Source: CAYVTM01 sp964454645 (GTDB lineage: Bacteria > Bacteroidota > Bacteroidia > Sphingobacteriales > Sphingobacteriaceae). Taken from it: a stretch of 64,000 nt of DNA. The stretch's first letter is position 1; each line of letters opens with the position of its first letter. The position numbers were made by a program, and so were the translations under genes. Shown here in pieces: positions 38,390 through 46,774 of this stretch. A model generated the notes under the pieces. The model was not told the DNA's origin and ran no database searches. It saw nothing but the letters and a program-made list of their open reading frames with translations. The DNA is taken from positions 1-64,000 of the forward strand of contig CAYVTM010000004.1 in NCBI GenBank assembly GCA_964454645.1, read 5' to 3'.

Positions 38390-40589
38390 CAGAATTGAAA
38401 TTCCAGAGTCATTAAAAATCTGTGAGACTGAATTAATATTGCAGAATGCGAAAGCAATGTATCACACAGTTAAATCATTTAACCATGTGAAATTTATTGA
38501 CGTTTACAATCGTTCAGACGGATGGGAGTTTGTAGTTTTTCAGACAAGGATACAATTGCCTCAATCCGGAATAATATGCGACATTAAACATACAGAAATA
38601 GTCGCTGTTGGATTTGATCCTCTGGATGAAATCTCGCCGGAAGTGATGATTCTGAGAGATGATTTTCCATCAGACTTACCACATACAAATTTGAAGAAGG
38701 ATGGCCATCCAAAATCATTGTGCTTATTTGACATTCCTCATGATGAAGTTAAGTTAACACTCACTCCGGAAATCCTCATTGAGCGGATTAGAACTTGGCT
38801 TAGAGATGCCGCTCTTGGTAATTTACATAAGGACAGCCAATTCTTGGAACCTTTTATTAATGATAATGATGGTGTAATTATTCTGCCCTCAGAACGGTTG
38901 ACAAGTGTTGTAGATGTCGAAGTAATTGGTGTAATTGGGGATCATAGACATGTTTACAAGGCCAATATCGTTGAATTATCAGGTAAAGAATACGCACTTT
39001 TACCTTTATCTAAAGGTCAACCCCAAATTCATGGAATATTTGATTATAAGCCAGGTGAACTTTTGAGTTTGAAAAATTTCTTGGTAAAGGCAAAAATTAA
39101 TTTTATTGAAGAACTCGTAAACTGCCTCAAAGTGTTACGGACAAACAATTTTATCAACGTAAAACCAATATTTTGGGTCTCTTTACCAAAGAGAGAAAGT
39201 AACTCTGCTAAAGTTGAAGAGTGGGATAACTACTGCTTTCTTTGTGAAAATACTGCAGAAGAAATTGGTATAAGTATAGGGCTATGGGGAAAGATCAACA
39301 ATGAGATTGGATATATATTAGACTTTAAGTGTGAAAGTGTTTCCGTAGAAGCATTAATGCCATTAAATGTGAAAACCCTATTGCCCCATTTTTCATTCGA
39401 TAAGAATATTGCAAAGTTTTCAAATAAAATTAATCTTAGTAAATCTATTCCGAAAATTCTATCAATTGGATGTGGAGCACTAGGATCACAAGTATTCAAT
39501 AATATTATAAGACAAGGATATGATCATTGGACATTGGTTGACGACGACAATTTGTTTCCGCATAATATTGCAAGACATATTTTAACTTCATCGAGTGTTG
39601 GACGGACAAAAGCGTATTCGCTGACTGAATTTGGAAATGATATCCTCAACGGTTCAACCAAGTCTGAATCGATAAACATATTGAAGCAAACAAGCACTAC
39701 TAAAGTGAAAAATCTGCTTCAAGAAGCAGATATAATTCTTGATCTTTCAGCATCAGTAGCTGCAGCAAGATCTTTAGCTGAGTCAAATGGGCATTCGAAA
39801 GTTATCTCATCCTTTTTAAACCCTAATGGAACTGACCTTGTCATTATTTCAGAGGATAAGAAGAGGAATCATCGATTGGATTATTTAGAGATGATTTATT
39901 ACCGGGAACTCATTCGAAATCAAAAATTAAAGAGTCATTTGAAACTGACTGCTGAAAAAAAATATTACGCTCGCTCGTGTCGGGATATTACCTTCCAAAT
40001 TCCACAGGAATATTTGTCTATTCATTCGGGTATAGCAGCAGGAAGATTAAAGGAATTATTTGAAAGAAAGGAAGCGGCAATCAGTATCTATACATTAGAT
40101 CCGTCTTCGTATGCTGTAGAACGTCTCGATGTCGAAATTTCCAAAGTCAATTATATTAACAAACATGGGTGGAGTATTTATTACGATGAAAAATTTCTAT
40201 CGAAATTAAGGTTACATAGAAGTGAAAAGCTACCTAATGAAACCGGTGGAATAATTATTGGAAGCTACGACATACAGAGAAGAAAGGTATATTTAGTTGA
40301 CATTATACCATCACCATCAGACAGCGAAGAATATCCTTACGCTTATCGTAGAGGTATTAAAGGCCTTGACGAACAATTTACTGATATACATTTACGTACT
40401 TTAGGAAATCTAAGATACGTTGGAGAATGGCATTCTCATCCGGACGAATGTTCGGTATCACCAAGCGATGATGATAGAATTCACTTTGAATGGATTAGAT
40501 CCATTTTAAAGAATGAAGGGTTACCACCTCTTTCACTTATTGTGGGCGAAAAAAACAAATATATGATATACATCGAAACGATGGATTAA
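38382..40589 (+). CDS. E2-E1(ThiF)-JAB triple-fusion ubiquitin-like conjugation protein
   Basis: 735 aa in three modules. The E2-like domain (about 15-160) has a DFPSDLPH segment and candidate catalytic Cys114 in KSLCLF, then RTWLRDAALGNLH. The E1/ThiF adenylation domain (about 355-565) has GCGALG (363-368), LVDDDN (385-390), HNIARH (394-399) and a candidate catalytic Cys533 in ARSCRD. The JAB/JAMM peptidase (about 600-735) has Glu620 in NETGG, HSHP (684-687) and the Asp696-698 run after PS. This combines Cap2 (E2-E1) and Cap3 (JAB) functions of type II CBASS in one chain. It could both attach and remove a protein tag. It is flanked by MBL and patatin genes 8 bp (overlap) and 13 bp away. Confidence 0.88.
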   Translation: MGNRIEIPESLKICETELILQNAKAMYHTVKSFNHVKFIDVYNRSDGWEFVVFQTRIQLPQSGIICDIKHTEIVAVGFDPLDEISPEVMILRDDFPSDLPHTNLKKDGHPKSLCLFDIPHDEVKLTLTPEILIERIRTWLRDAALGNLHKDSQFLEPFINDNDGVIILPSERLTSVVDVEVIGVIGDHRHVYKANIVELSGKEYALLPLSKGQPQIHGIFDYKPGELLSLKNFLVKAKINFIEELVNCLKVLRTNNFINVKPIFWVSLPKRESNSAKVEEWDNYCFLCENTAEEIGISIGLWGKINNEIGYILDFKCESVSVEALMPLNVKTLLPHFSFDKNIAKFSNKINLSKSIPKILSIGCGALGSQVFNNIIRQGYDHWTLVDDDNLFPHNIARHILTSSSVGRTKAYSLTEFGNDILNGSTKSESINILKQTSTTKVKNLLQEADIILDLSASVAAARSLAESNGHSKVISSFLNPNGTDLVIISEDKKRNHRLDYLEMIYYRELIRNQKLKSHLKLTAEKKYYARSCRDITFQIPQEYLSIHSGIAAGRLKELFERKEAAISIYTLDPSSYAVERLDVEISKVNYINKHGWSIYYDEKFLSKLRLHRSEKLPNETGGIIIGSYDIQRRKVYLVDIIPSPSDSEEYPYAYRRGIKGLDEQFTDIHLRTLGNLRYVGEWHSHPDECSVSPSDDDRIHFEWIRSILKNEGLPPLSLIVGEKNKYMIYIETMD

Positions 40590-40602
40590 TGGTTATTCAT
40601 AA

Positions 40603-41931
40603 ATGAAAAACGAAAATAAAAAAATTGGATTATCGCTATCAGGTGGAGGATACAGAGCTGCAGCATTTCATTTAGGCACACTCAGAAAATTGGAACAGTT
40701 GGGAATAATCAATAAACTAAATTATATCTCAACAGTTTCAGGTGGGTCGATTGTCGGTGCAGCTTATATGTTATGGAAAGCAGAAAACCCCAATTCTGAA
40801 TTTGAAAATTTTGAAATAGGGTTCTCAAAAAAATTACAATCAAGCGTAATTAAAAATACTGTTACTTCTAAAAAATTCCTATTGAGTTCATTTGCTTCAA
40901 TCATTTTCATTGGCGCAATTATATATACTTATCTTATATCTTTAGCAATAATAAGTTTACTATTATTGCTAATTGGAATTTATTTGTTGTTAAAATACCA
41001 ATTTAGACTTTTTCCAATAAACAAAATTATAGAAGAAGTTTATGATAGTATATTCTATAATAAAAAACAACTAAAAGATTTACCCAATAACCCATTATTA
41101 ATAGTCAATTCTACAAATCTTCAAACCGGAAGACAATTCTTTTTTACAAAAAATGGTATGGGAGATTCAAAATACACTGATGATTATGGAAGTAAAAAAG
41201 AAAGTCCTTTTAACCATAGCAAATTTCCTATTGCTAAAGCAGTAATGGCATCTAGTTGCGTTCCTTTTGCATTTACACCTGTAACAATTCCAGATGCTTA
41301 TTACTATAAAAAACAGGATGGAAATACAATGCCAATATTGATAGATGGAGGTGTTTATGATAATCAAGGGATTCATAAATTAACCCATCCGCAAGGAAAT
41401 TATGAATGCGATATTGTTATTGCAAGTGATGCTGGTAATCTTTTTCCTGACATCGTTACTTATAAAAATACATTTGCTCTTTTAGTAAGAACATTTGACC
41501 TTTTTATGAATCGCATTAAAAATTTTCAGATGATGCAGCATTTATACTTAAATAGAAAAGCACATCAGAAGGAGATTGTTTATATTTCTTTAGGATGGGA
41601 TACCGAAAACAGTGTGAAAGGCTTTATTGATAATCTTGTAAAGGGTAATATTCTACAATCGACAATTGAAATTCTTAAATTACCTAAAGAACACATGAAT
41701 CCAATAAACGTGCAAGAACTAACTGAATATCTTAATACACATATTGATTTTATCAACATTAATAAACAAGCACCAGATTCAAGCAGACGTCAAAATGCTA
41801 GGTCAGTTGGAACAAACCTAACTGCGTTATCAGAATTCGAAATCAAAGACTTATCGCAATTTGCTGAAGTGCTGACCGAGATTCAGTTAAAACTGTATTG
41901 TCCATCTTTATTTGTAGAAGAAGCAAAATAA
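40603..41931 (+). CDS. Patatin-like phospholipase with inserted membrane hairpin
   Basis: 442 aa. The patatin/cPLA2-type lipase core has the glycine-rich oxyanion loop SGGGYRA (13-19), nucleophile Ser46 in TVSGGS and catalytic Asp248 in LIDGGVYDN. A strongly hydrophobic stretch of about 40 residues (93-131), two membrane helices, is inserted between Ser46 and Asp248. It starts 13 bp after the conjugation gene and is probably its effector, degrading membrane phospholipid. CBASS patatins (CapV) usually lack such an insert, and no cyclic nucleotide synthase is present, so activation could be by conjugation or deconjugation. Confidence 0.82.
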   Translation: MKNENKKIGLSLSGGGYRAAAFHLGTLRKLEQLGIINKLNYISTVSGGSIVGAAYMLWKAENPNSEFENFEIGFSKKLQSSVIKNTVTSKKFLLSSFASIIFIGAIIYTYLISLAIISLLLLLIGIYLLLKYQFRLFPINKIIEEVYDSIFYNKKQLKDLPNNPLLIVNSTNLQTGRQFFFTKNGMGDSKYTDDYGSKKESPFNHSKFPIAKAVMASSCVPFAFTPVTIPDAYYYKKQDGNTMPILIDGGVYDNQGIHKLTHPQGNYECDIVIASDAGNLFPDIVTYKNTFALLVRTFDLFMNRIKNFQMMQHLYLNRKAHQKEIVYISLGWDTENSVKGFIDNLVKGNILQSTIEILKLPKEHMNPINVQELTEYLNTHIDFININKQAPDSSRRQNARSVGTNLTALSEFEIKDLSQFAEVLTEIQLKLYCPSLFVEEAK

Positions 41932-41970
41932 TTCCATTATTTCTCTAATTATATAACTGCTTATAACTAG

Positions 41971-42636
41971 TTAGATTTCAGAAAGAGTACCTATTAATCG
42001 AGCCGATCCCTCACTACAGCCATTAGGAAAATACACCTCCACTCCACCTCCGCAAAGTCCGTAATTGGGAGTGACTGTTCCAAAACATAAAATTGTTCCT
42101 GGATTCGGAATAATTTGATAAATATAACAAGCAGCAATTCTATTAGGTAAAGCATATCTACCCACAGCAGCTATACCACTAGGAACTACCCTTAAATCAG
42201 ATAATGAAGTTCCATAAGTTCCAGGAAGAATACTACCATTCTGAAGAATCCGTCGATCATTTCTAAATGCAGATAAACGACGAAATTCATCGCCCTGACG
42301 AGTGATATAAATAAAAGGGCGAGAAATAATTGGTGTTAAAACCTCCTTATCTTTATACCTTGAATTTACCTTCACTTGATAATTATCCAGTTGTGATAAA
42401 TCTTCGTTTTTGAAAGATTTGAGTTGAACTTTAGAAACACTAAAGTCTACAATAACAGGCTCATCATGAGGTTGATCAAAATCAGAAATAAATTCACTAT
42501 TTGTTATTAATAATTCTTCGTTTTGCTGAGGATTTATTAAAATTTGATAACCCATACCCGATTCTGGTTTGCTTAAAAAATAAGTAGCTTGTTGAGGAGA
42601 AATATGATAAAGATCAATATCCATAGGTATTTTCAT
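41971..42636 (-). CDS. Hypothetical protein, weakly toxin-like
   Basis: 221 aa, no signal peptide, convergent to the patatin gene. The C-terminal half has ITRQGDEFRRL, LPGTYGTS and GGGVEVYFPNGC. This Arg ... Ser/Thr ... Glu order recalls ADP-ribosyltransferase-like toxin domains, but the similarity is only a pattern by eye and could be chance. It may be island cargo or a solitary toxin. No immunity gene is obvious; the HEPN-like gene beyond it is divergent. Confidence 0.45.
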   Translation of the reverse strand: MKIPMDIDLYHISPQQATYFLSKPESGMGYQILINPQQNEELLITNSEFISDFDQPHDEPVIVDFSVSKVQLKSFKNEDLSQLDNYQVKVNSRYKDKEVLTPIISRPFIYITRQGDEFRRLSAFRNDRRILQNGSILPGTYGTSLSDLRVVPSGIAAVGRYALPNRIAACYIYQIIPNPGTILCFGTVTPNYGLCGGGVEVYFPNGCSEGSARLIGTLSEI

Positions 42637-42783
42637 TTTTTAATATTTAATTTAAAGATTATTTTATGCTGTACTATAATGCAATTGTATAAAATATTTC
42701 TTTTATCTTTTGCTTATAGAGACAAAAATCTATATCAGCCATAATCATTTATTATTGCTTAATGCTTACAACCATACGGATCA

Positions 42784-43221
42784 ATGAAAAATGAAGTGGA
42801 TTTTTTAATGGAATGGGCTGTCTGGGCACATCTTGACTCAAGACTAGACTTAGAGACTGTTCTCCTAATAGGACATCTATTAATTGAGAATGTTATGGAT
42901 GTGATACTTGAAAGAAGTAATGAAAAGGGATATGGAGATTTTTCATTCCATAGAAAAGTCTTTATTCTGGAAAATATAAAAGTAAGTAATGAAGAAAAGA
43001 AAACTGAGATCATCAAGTTCTTAAAAAATATAAACAAACTAAGAAACAAATTGGCACACGAATTCCAGTTTGAAATTAAAAATGGGGAGCTTGAAGATTG
43101 GGCATTAACTGTGTTAGCAAATTTTAATGGAGTTAAATTTTCTAAATACACGTTTAGAACTAAAATCGTCCACGCATTTTCCACCCTATCAATAAATGCT
43201 TTGGAAATATTTGACTCGTAA
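42784..43221 (+). CDS. HEPN-domain-like protein
   Basis: 145 aa, all-helical, cytoplasmic. Residues 87-92 read RNKLAH, the R-X4-6-H motif of HEPN ribonucleases, preceded by a helix rich in Ile/Leu and followed by EF. HEPN proteins are RNases in toxin-antitoxin and abortive-infection systems. No MNT antitoxin partner is visible beside it. The opposite-strand frame covering the same bases is a shadow. Confidence 0.6.
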   Translation: MKNEVDFLMEWAVWAHLDSRLDLETVLLIGHLLIENVMDVILERSNEKGYGDFSFHRKVFILENIKVSNEEKKTEIIKFLKNINKLRNKLAHEFQFEIKNGELEDWALTVLANFNGVKFSKYTFRTKIVHAFSTLSINALEIFDS

Positions 43222-43246
43222 AAATCGAGAACCTTGAGGAATTTTA

Positions 43247-43690
43247 TTATTTAAAGTTCTTGAATCCTTCCTGAGTGATTATAACATTGTCCAACACTTC
43301 GATTCCAAGGATATCTCCAATTTCCCTTAGTTTTCTTGAATGATTTAAATCCTGCTTGCTTGGCTCGAGCACTCCTGCAGGATGATTATGTGCAACAACA
43401 ATAGCCGTAGCATTTGCTTTCAAGGCTGCTTGAAAAACAATTCTAGGATCACCGGTAACATAAGTCAAACCACCTACACCCACTGTATGATATCCTAATA
43501 CTCTACAGGAATGATTCAGCATTAAAACGATCATCTCTTCATGATGGCAGATAGTATCATTATTCCAAATACTCCTTAACACTTCATACACATCTTCGGG
43601 TGTCATTACTTTTGGATAAGACTTAATATTCCTTTTATAGCTATACAAAATCTTTATTTCCGGAGGTTTGGTTAATTTCAGTTTAGCCAT
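43247..43690 (-). CDS. RadC-like JAB-domain protein
   Basis: 147 aa covering the RadC JAB/MPN domain only, without the N-terminal helix-hairpin-helix of full RadC. The JAMM metal motif is HNHPAGVLEPSKQD (His101, His103, Ser111, Asp114), with Glu51/52 nearby. RadC-like genes are common cargo of integrative elements and phages, which supports reading this region as an island. It lies upstream of, and after the terminator for, the 121-aa gene. Confidence 0.82.
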   Translation of the reverse strand: MAKLKLTKPPEIKILYSYKRNIKSYPKVMTPEDVYEVLRSIWNNDTICHHEEMIVLMLNHSCRVLGYHTVGVGGLTYVTGDPRIVFQAALKANATAIVVAHNHPAGVLEPSKQDLNHSRKLREIGDILGIEVLDNVIITQEGFKNFK

Positions 43691-43705
43691 TAGATCAATA
43701 AAAAA

Positions 43706-43725
43706 GGCTTGGATGTGTCCAAGCC
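43706..43725 (-). terminator. Rho-independent terminator
   Basis: GGCTTGGA (43706-43713) pairs with TCCAAGCC (43718-43725). On the minus strand it is followed by TTTTTT. It ends the 121-aa minus-strand gene. Confidence 0.72.
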
Positions 43726-43768
43726 GTATAAGTATATATAGATTATATGAATATTACTATTTCCGCAC

Positions 43769-44134
43769 TCAATCAACATTAAGCTCGCTACTCTTCTCCG
43801 CCAAGTTCCCAACCATCGCATCAATAAACCTTATACCACTGTTGACATATACGATTGTATTTTCATCCTGATGATACCAGCGACCTCTGATCAATTCGTA
43901 CATAATGAATTCATTACTAGTAAATCGTTTTTCAAGCTCTATTAATTGTTTTGCGACTTCATAAGACTGATACCTGACGATGCCTGCTTTCATTTTTTCA
44001 AGGCTGCTTGTACTTGTTTTTTCCGAATAAACAGTTATCCCGAATGCATCCGTTAATTCCAGCTTATAACTACATGTACTTGACAATGAACTGAACTGAA
44101 GCGCAGGAAAGACGAAGCTGCTATTAAGAGGCAT
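43769..44134 (-). CDS. Hypothetical protein
   Basis: 121 aa, not recognised. The N-terminus is Ser/Thr-rich; the middle is charged and helical (EVAKQLIELEKRFTSNEF) and the C-terminus ends NLAEKSSELNVD. No signal peptide or catalytic motif. A terminator 43 bp downstream on the same strand supports it being a real gene. Confidence 0.45.
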   Translation of the reverse strand: MPLNSSFVFPALQFSSLSSTCSYKLELTDAFGITVYSEKTSTSSLEKMKAGIVRYQSYEVAKQLIELEKRFTSNEFIMYELIRGRWYHQDENTIVYVNSGIRFIDAMVGNLAEKSSELNVD

Positions 44135-44316
44135 TTGGGGTAGCTATTAGATAGTGGGTGGGATGTTTTCTACCACCCGTTATTGAAAATTGGCACAAAA
44201 ATTGGGCTAATCCAAAATATTATTTTAAAAAATCTAATTATTCAACAATAAGATTATCGGTATTTTACTTTTTAATGCTCTTATAAATTCGTAGTATTGC
44301 TTATAACTAAACTCTT

Positions 44317-44964
44317 ATGAAAATATTCTTATACCTATTGAGCTTTTCTGTCTTTTTACTGATAGCAGGTATGAGTGGCTGTAAAAAAGATGCGATCCCC
44401 ACCAAACCGCTTGATACAAGCGGAAAATTGGTCGATGCCTTTAACAAAGAACCTATTGGGGGTGCGACTGTATATATCTATACCTATGATTATTCCCAGC
44501 ATATTCCGGTTGTGCATATTTACGGAGATACCCTGACAGATGCCGATGGCGTATTCCAGTTTCCGGAACGTAAACCGGGTTCGTACCTGCGCTTTTTCAA
44601 GGACGGGTATCACGATTCGTACGAAACCAATTATGAACTGAAACTCGACAACTATCCTTTCAGCAATATCGGCACGATCGAATTACACCCTAAGATGTAT
44701 GTCAATGTGAGGGTCATTAAAACGGATAAGTTTTGGAACCGCATACTCATATTTGCTATGAATACAAAGACAGGTGGTAGTTATTCAATTGACTTTAATT
44801 CATCCGCAGAGTTAGACAGTACTTGTAAGGGATTATTGATATATGAGGACTACTACACTTTACGATACCGGTTGGCAAAGATAGGTCATGATACTTTTGA
44901 AGTACGAAGTGTTCCCATTACCCTGAAGTCATTGGACACTGTAGATGTAACCATACAATTTTAA
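44317..44964 (+). CDS. Lipoprotein with carboxypeptidase-regulatory-like domain
   Basis: 215 aa. The signal peptide ends in a lipobox GMSGC (Cys at about 22) followed by KKD. Residues 35-125 form a CarboxypepD_reg-like beta-sandwich (SGKLVDAFNKEPIGGATVYI ... FPERKPGSY). It is an exposed outer- or inner-membrane lipoprotein. The following exported gene starts 17 bp later and is disrupted. Confidence 0.7.
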   Translation: MKIFLYLLSFSVFLLIAGMSGCKKDAIPTKPLDTSGKLVDAFNKEPIGGATVYIYTYDYSQHIPVVHIYGDTLTDADGVFQFPERKPGSYLRFFKDGYHDSYETNYELKLDNYPFSNIGTIELHPKMYVNVRVIKTDKFWNRILIFAMNTKTGGSYSIDFNSSAELDSTCKGLLIYEDYYTLRYRLAKIGHDTFEVRSVPITLKSLDTVDVTIQF

Positions 44965-44981
44965 ACTAAACAAATAATACT

Positions 44982-45293
44982 ATGAACAAAATTAAGATCA
45001 AGCAACTCAAAAAACTGCTATGCATTTGTTTGAGTTTTCCGATGACTGTCTTCGCACAACCTCAGAGTGCCCCGGAAGATACCGTTTGGCAAGTCTATAA
45101 CTTTGATTATTATACGCAACACTTAGACAAAGAGGAAATCACTACGGGTGTTCTATACAACCGGGTAGCCCCTATAGCCAACCTTAATTATCCTTATTCA
45201 AATCTGTTTGAAACGGAAGAGGAGCATAGAGGATTTGGCTATTGAAAACAAGCTTATTATGAGCTGTATCTTGAACATACAACCGTTCTTTAG
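44982..45293 (+). pseudogene. Exported protein gene disrupted by an in-frame stop
   Basis: It begins with a signal peptide (KKLLCICLSFPMTVFAQ) and reads 87 aa to a TGA at 45243-45245. The same frame continues on the other side of the TGA with a natural-looking peptide (KQAYYELYLEHTTVL) to a stop at 45291-45293. Bacteroidota exported proteins that begin DTVW...GVLYNR are usually long, so this looks like a 5' fragment with a nonsense change, cut off where the arsenic locus begins. It could be a short functional protein, but that is less likely. Confidence 0.55.
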
Positions 45294-45315
45294 TGCATGA
45301 TAAAAACCGACTGCC

Positions 45316-45738
45316 TTACTTGATCTGCATATACTCCTTTACAAACTTTCTTGAATACTCCCTGATCATATCCCGCACTTTTCTAAACTCATTCATTACT
45401 TCTTCTTCTGTTCCATCCGCTTTAGCCGGATCAGGAAAGTTGTGATGAAACTTTTGTGCATGGCTTGGAAAGTACGGACACTGTTCTTTAGCATTATCGC
45501 AGACAGTAATTATGAAATCGAAGTTAACATTAAGATATTCACCAATATTGTTTGAAGTGTGATGAGATATATTAATTCCGTCTTCCTGCATGACTCGGAT
45601 TGCATTCGGGTTTACACCATGTGTTTCCACGCCTGCACTGTATATGGTTGCCCGATCTTTTGCGAAATACCGGAGATATCCTTCTGCCATCTGACTGCGA
45701 CAGCTGTTTCCTGTACAGAGCACTAATATATTTTTCAT
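45316..45738 (-). CDS. arsC: Arsenate reductase, low-molecular-weight phosphatase type
   Basis: 140 aa. P-loop CX5R is CTGNSCR (Cys8, Arg14). Further redox cysteines are in TVCDNAKEQCPYF (Cys82, Cys89) and a DPA motif follows. This is the thioredoxin-coupled ArsC class, reducing arsenate to arsenite. It is last in the minus-strand ars locus, after a small membrane protein gene. Confidence 0.93.
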   Translation of the reverse strand: MKNILVLCTGNSCRSQMAEGYLRYFAKDRATIYSAGVETHGVNPNAIRVMQEDGINISHHTSNNIGEYLNVNFDFIITVCDNAKEQCPYFPSHAQKFHHNFPDPAKADGTEEEVMNEFRKVRDMIREYSRKFVKEYMQIK

Positions 45739-45740
45739 TG

Positions 45741-45872
45741 CTATACGAATAACCAGATAATATTTATGATTACAAATTTCGGATCAAAACCAAACGTGAT
45801 AGTCAGGATAATTACGGAGGCTGTAATCACGATCGGTTTTCTGTACTTGGTCAGAACGGTTTTTAATTTCAT
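45741..45872 (-). CDS. Small single-helix membrane protein in ars locus
   Basis: 43 aa: a basic N-terminus (MKLKTVLTKYRKP) followed by a hydrophobic helix (about 14-27) and a hydrophobic tail. It fills the gap between arsM and arsC on the same strand, ending 2 bp before arsC and starting 12 bp after arsM, which argues it is a real member of the operon. Function unknown. Confidence 0.55.
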   Translation of the reverse strand: MKLKTVLTKYRKPIVITASVIILTITFGFDPKFVIINIIWLFV

Positions 45873-45884
45873 ACTTGTATATGC

Positions 45885-46721
45885 TTAACAACAGCCAGAT
45901 CCGGGAACACAGCACTCATCCTTTCTTGCAAAAACGGTAATGCTGAAAATCCCCGTAGAGCTTGATTTAAACTCAGCAATCTGAGCTTCACTTAAATACC
46001 TGCTAAGAATATCATCAGGAATAATAATAGGCTTCTCTTTTTGAATTGTGATGTTTCTGAACCCATTATTTTGAATAAGCTCTAAATACACTTCTTTCTG
46101 TAGCGCACCGGATACGCATCCTGCATACATTTCAGCTGCTTCACGAAGGGGGTCAGGAAGATCTCCGACCAGTACAATATCCGAAATGCTAAAATGTCCG
46201 TTAGGCTTAAGCACTCTGTGAATTTCCTTGAATACATTATTTTTATTAGGTACAAGATTCAATACGCAATTGCTCACTACCACGTCTGCAGTTTTTGAAG
46301 TGACTGGCATTGCTTCAATATCCCCCTGTCTGAACTCAACATTATTGAAACCCAGCTTCTCAGCATTTGCCCTCGCCTTATCAATCATTGCAGGAGTGAA
46401 ATCAATTCCGATCACTTTCCCCTCGGCTCCGGTCTCTGCACGTGCGACAAAACAATCGTTGCCGGCACCCGAACCCAGGTCTATTACTACATCACCTGTT
46501 TTGATCTTTGCAAATTCAGTAGGCAGGCCACAGCCCAATCCTAAATCAGCATCTGCATTGTAGCCTTTAAGTTCAGAATAATCATCGGTCATGATGTTAT
46601 AAACTTCATCAGAGCATCCGCATGACCCACAACATGATGCCTGATTGATTCCTTTGTCTTGTAAAGCGATCTCAGAATATCTTTGCTTTACTATTGCTTT
46701 TAATTGTTCATCTGTTTGCAT
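45885..46721 (-). CDS. arsM: Arsenite methyltransferase
   Basis: 278-aa SAM-dependent methyltransferase. Motif I is DLGSGAGND, and a conserved Cys lies in VVSNCVLNL with further cysteines in the N-terminal CCGSCGC cluster. The C-terminus ends in a CCVPGSGCC tail. It methylates As(III). The locus has no visible arsB or acr3 efflux gene, so methylation plus reduction may be the main resistance route. Confidence 0.9.
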   Translation of the reverse strand: MQTDEQLKAIVKQRYSEIALQDKGINQASCCGSCGCSDEVYNIMTDDYSELKGYNADADLGLGCGLPTEFAKIKTGDVVIDLGSGAGNDCFVARAETGAEGKVIGIDFTPAMIDKARANAEKLGFNNVEFRQGDIEAMPVTSKTADVVVSNCVLNLVPNKNNVFKEIHRVLKPNGHFSISDIVLVGDLPDPLREAAEMYAGCVSGALQKEVYLELIQNNGFRNITIQKEKPIIIPDDILSRYLSEAQIAEFKSSSTGIFSITVFARKDECCVPGSGCC

Positions 46722-46740
46722 AATTACTGCTATTTAGGTT

Positions 46741-46756
46741 ATCGAAATATTACGAT
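46741..46756. promoter_or_regulatory. ArsR operator, upstream of arsM
   Basis: ATCGAAATATTACGAT, palindrome ATCG-N-AATATT-N-CGAT. It is 19 bp upstream of the arsM start, in the gap between arsR and arsM, so arsM probably has its own regulated promoter. Confidence 0.7.
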
Positions 46757-46774
46757 TAATCAATATAAATTTTT

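Noticed and set aside
37274..41931. Calling the operon a standard type II CBASS
   Set aside because: No CD-NTase (cGAS-like) gene is present, and E2, E1 and JAB are fused in one protein. Only parts of the architecture match.
42759..43184. 141-aa minus-strand frame
   Set aside because: It is the shadow of the HEPN-like gene on the opposite strand and has no family features.
36000..44200. A separate ubiquitin-like protein gene in the island
   Set aside because: I looked at small frames around the operon and found no beta-grasp-like protein ending in Gly-Gly. The HEPN-like and 121-aa proteins do not fit.
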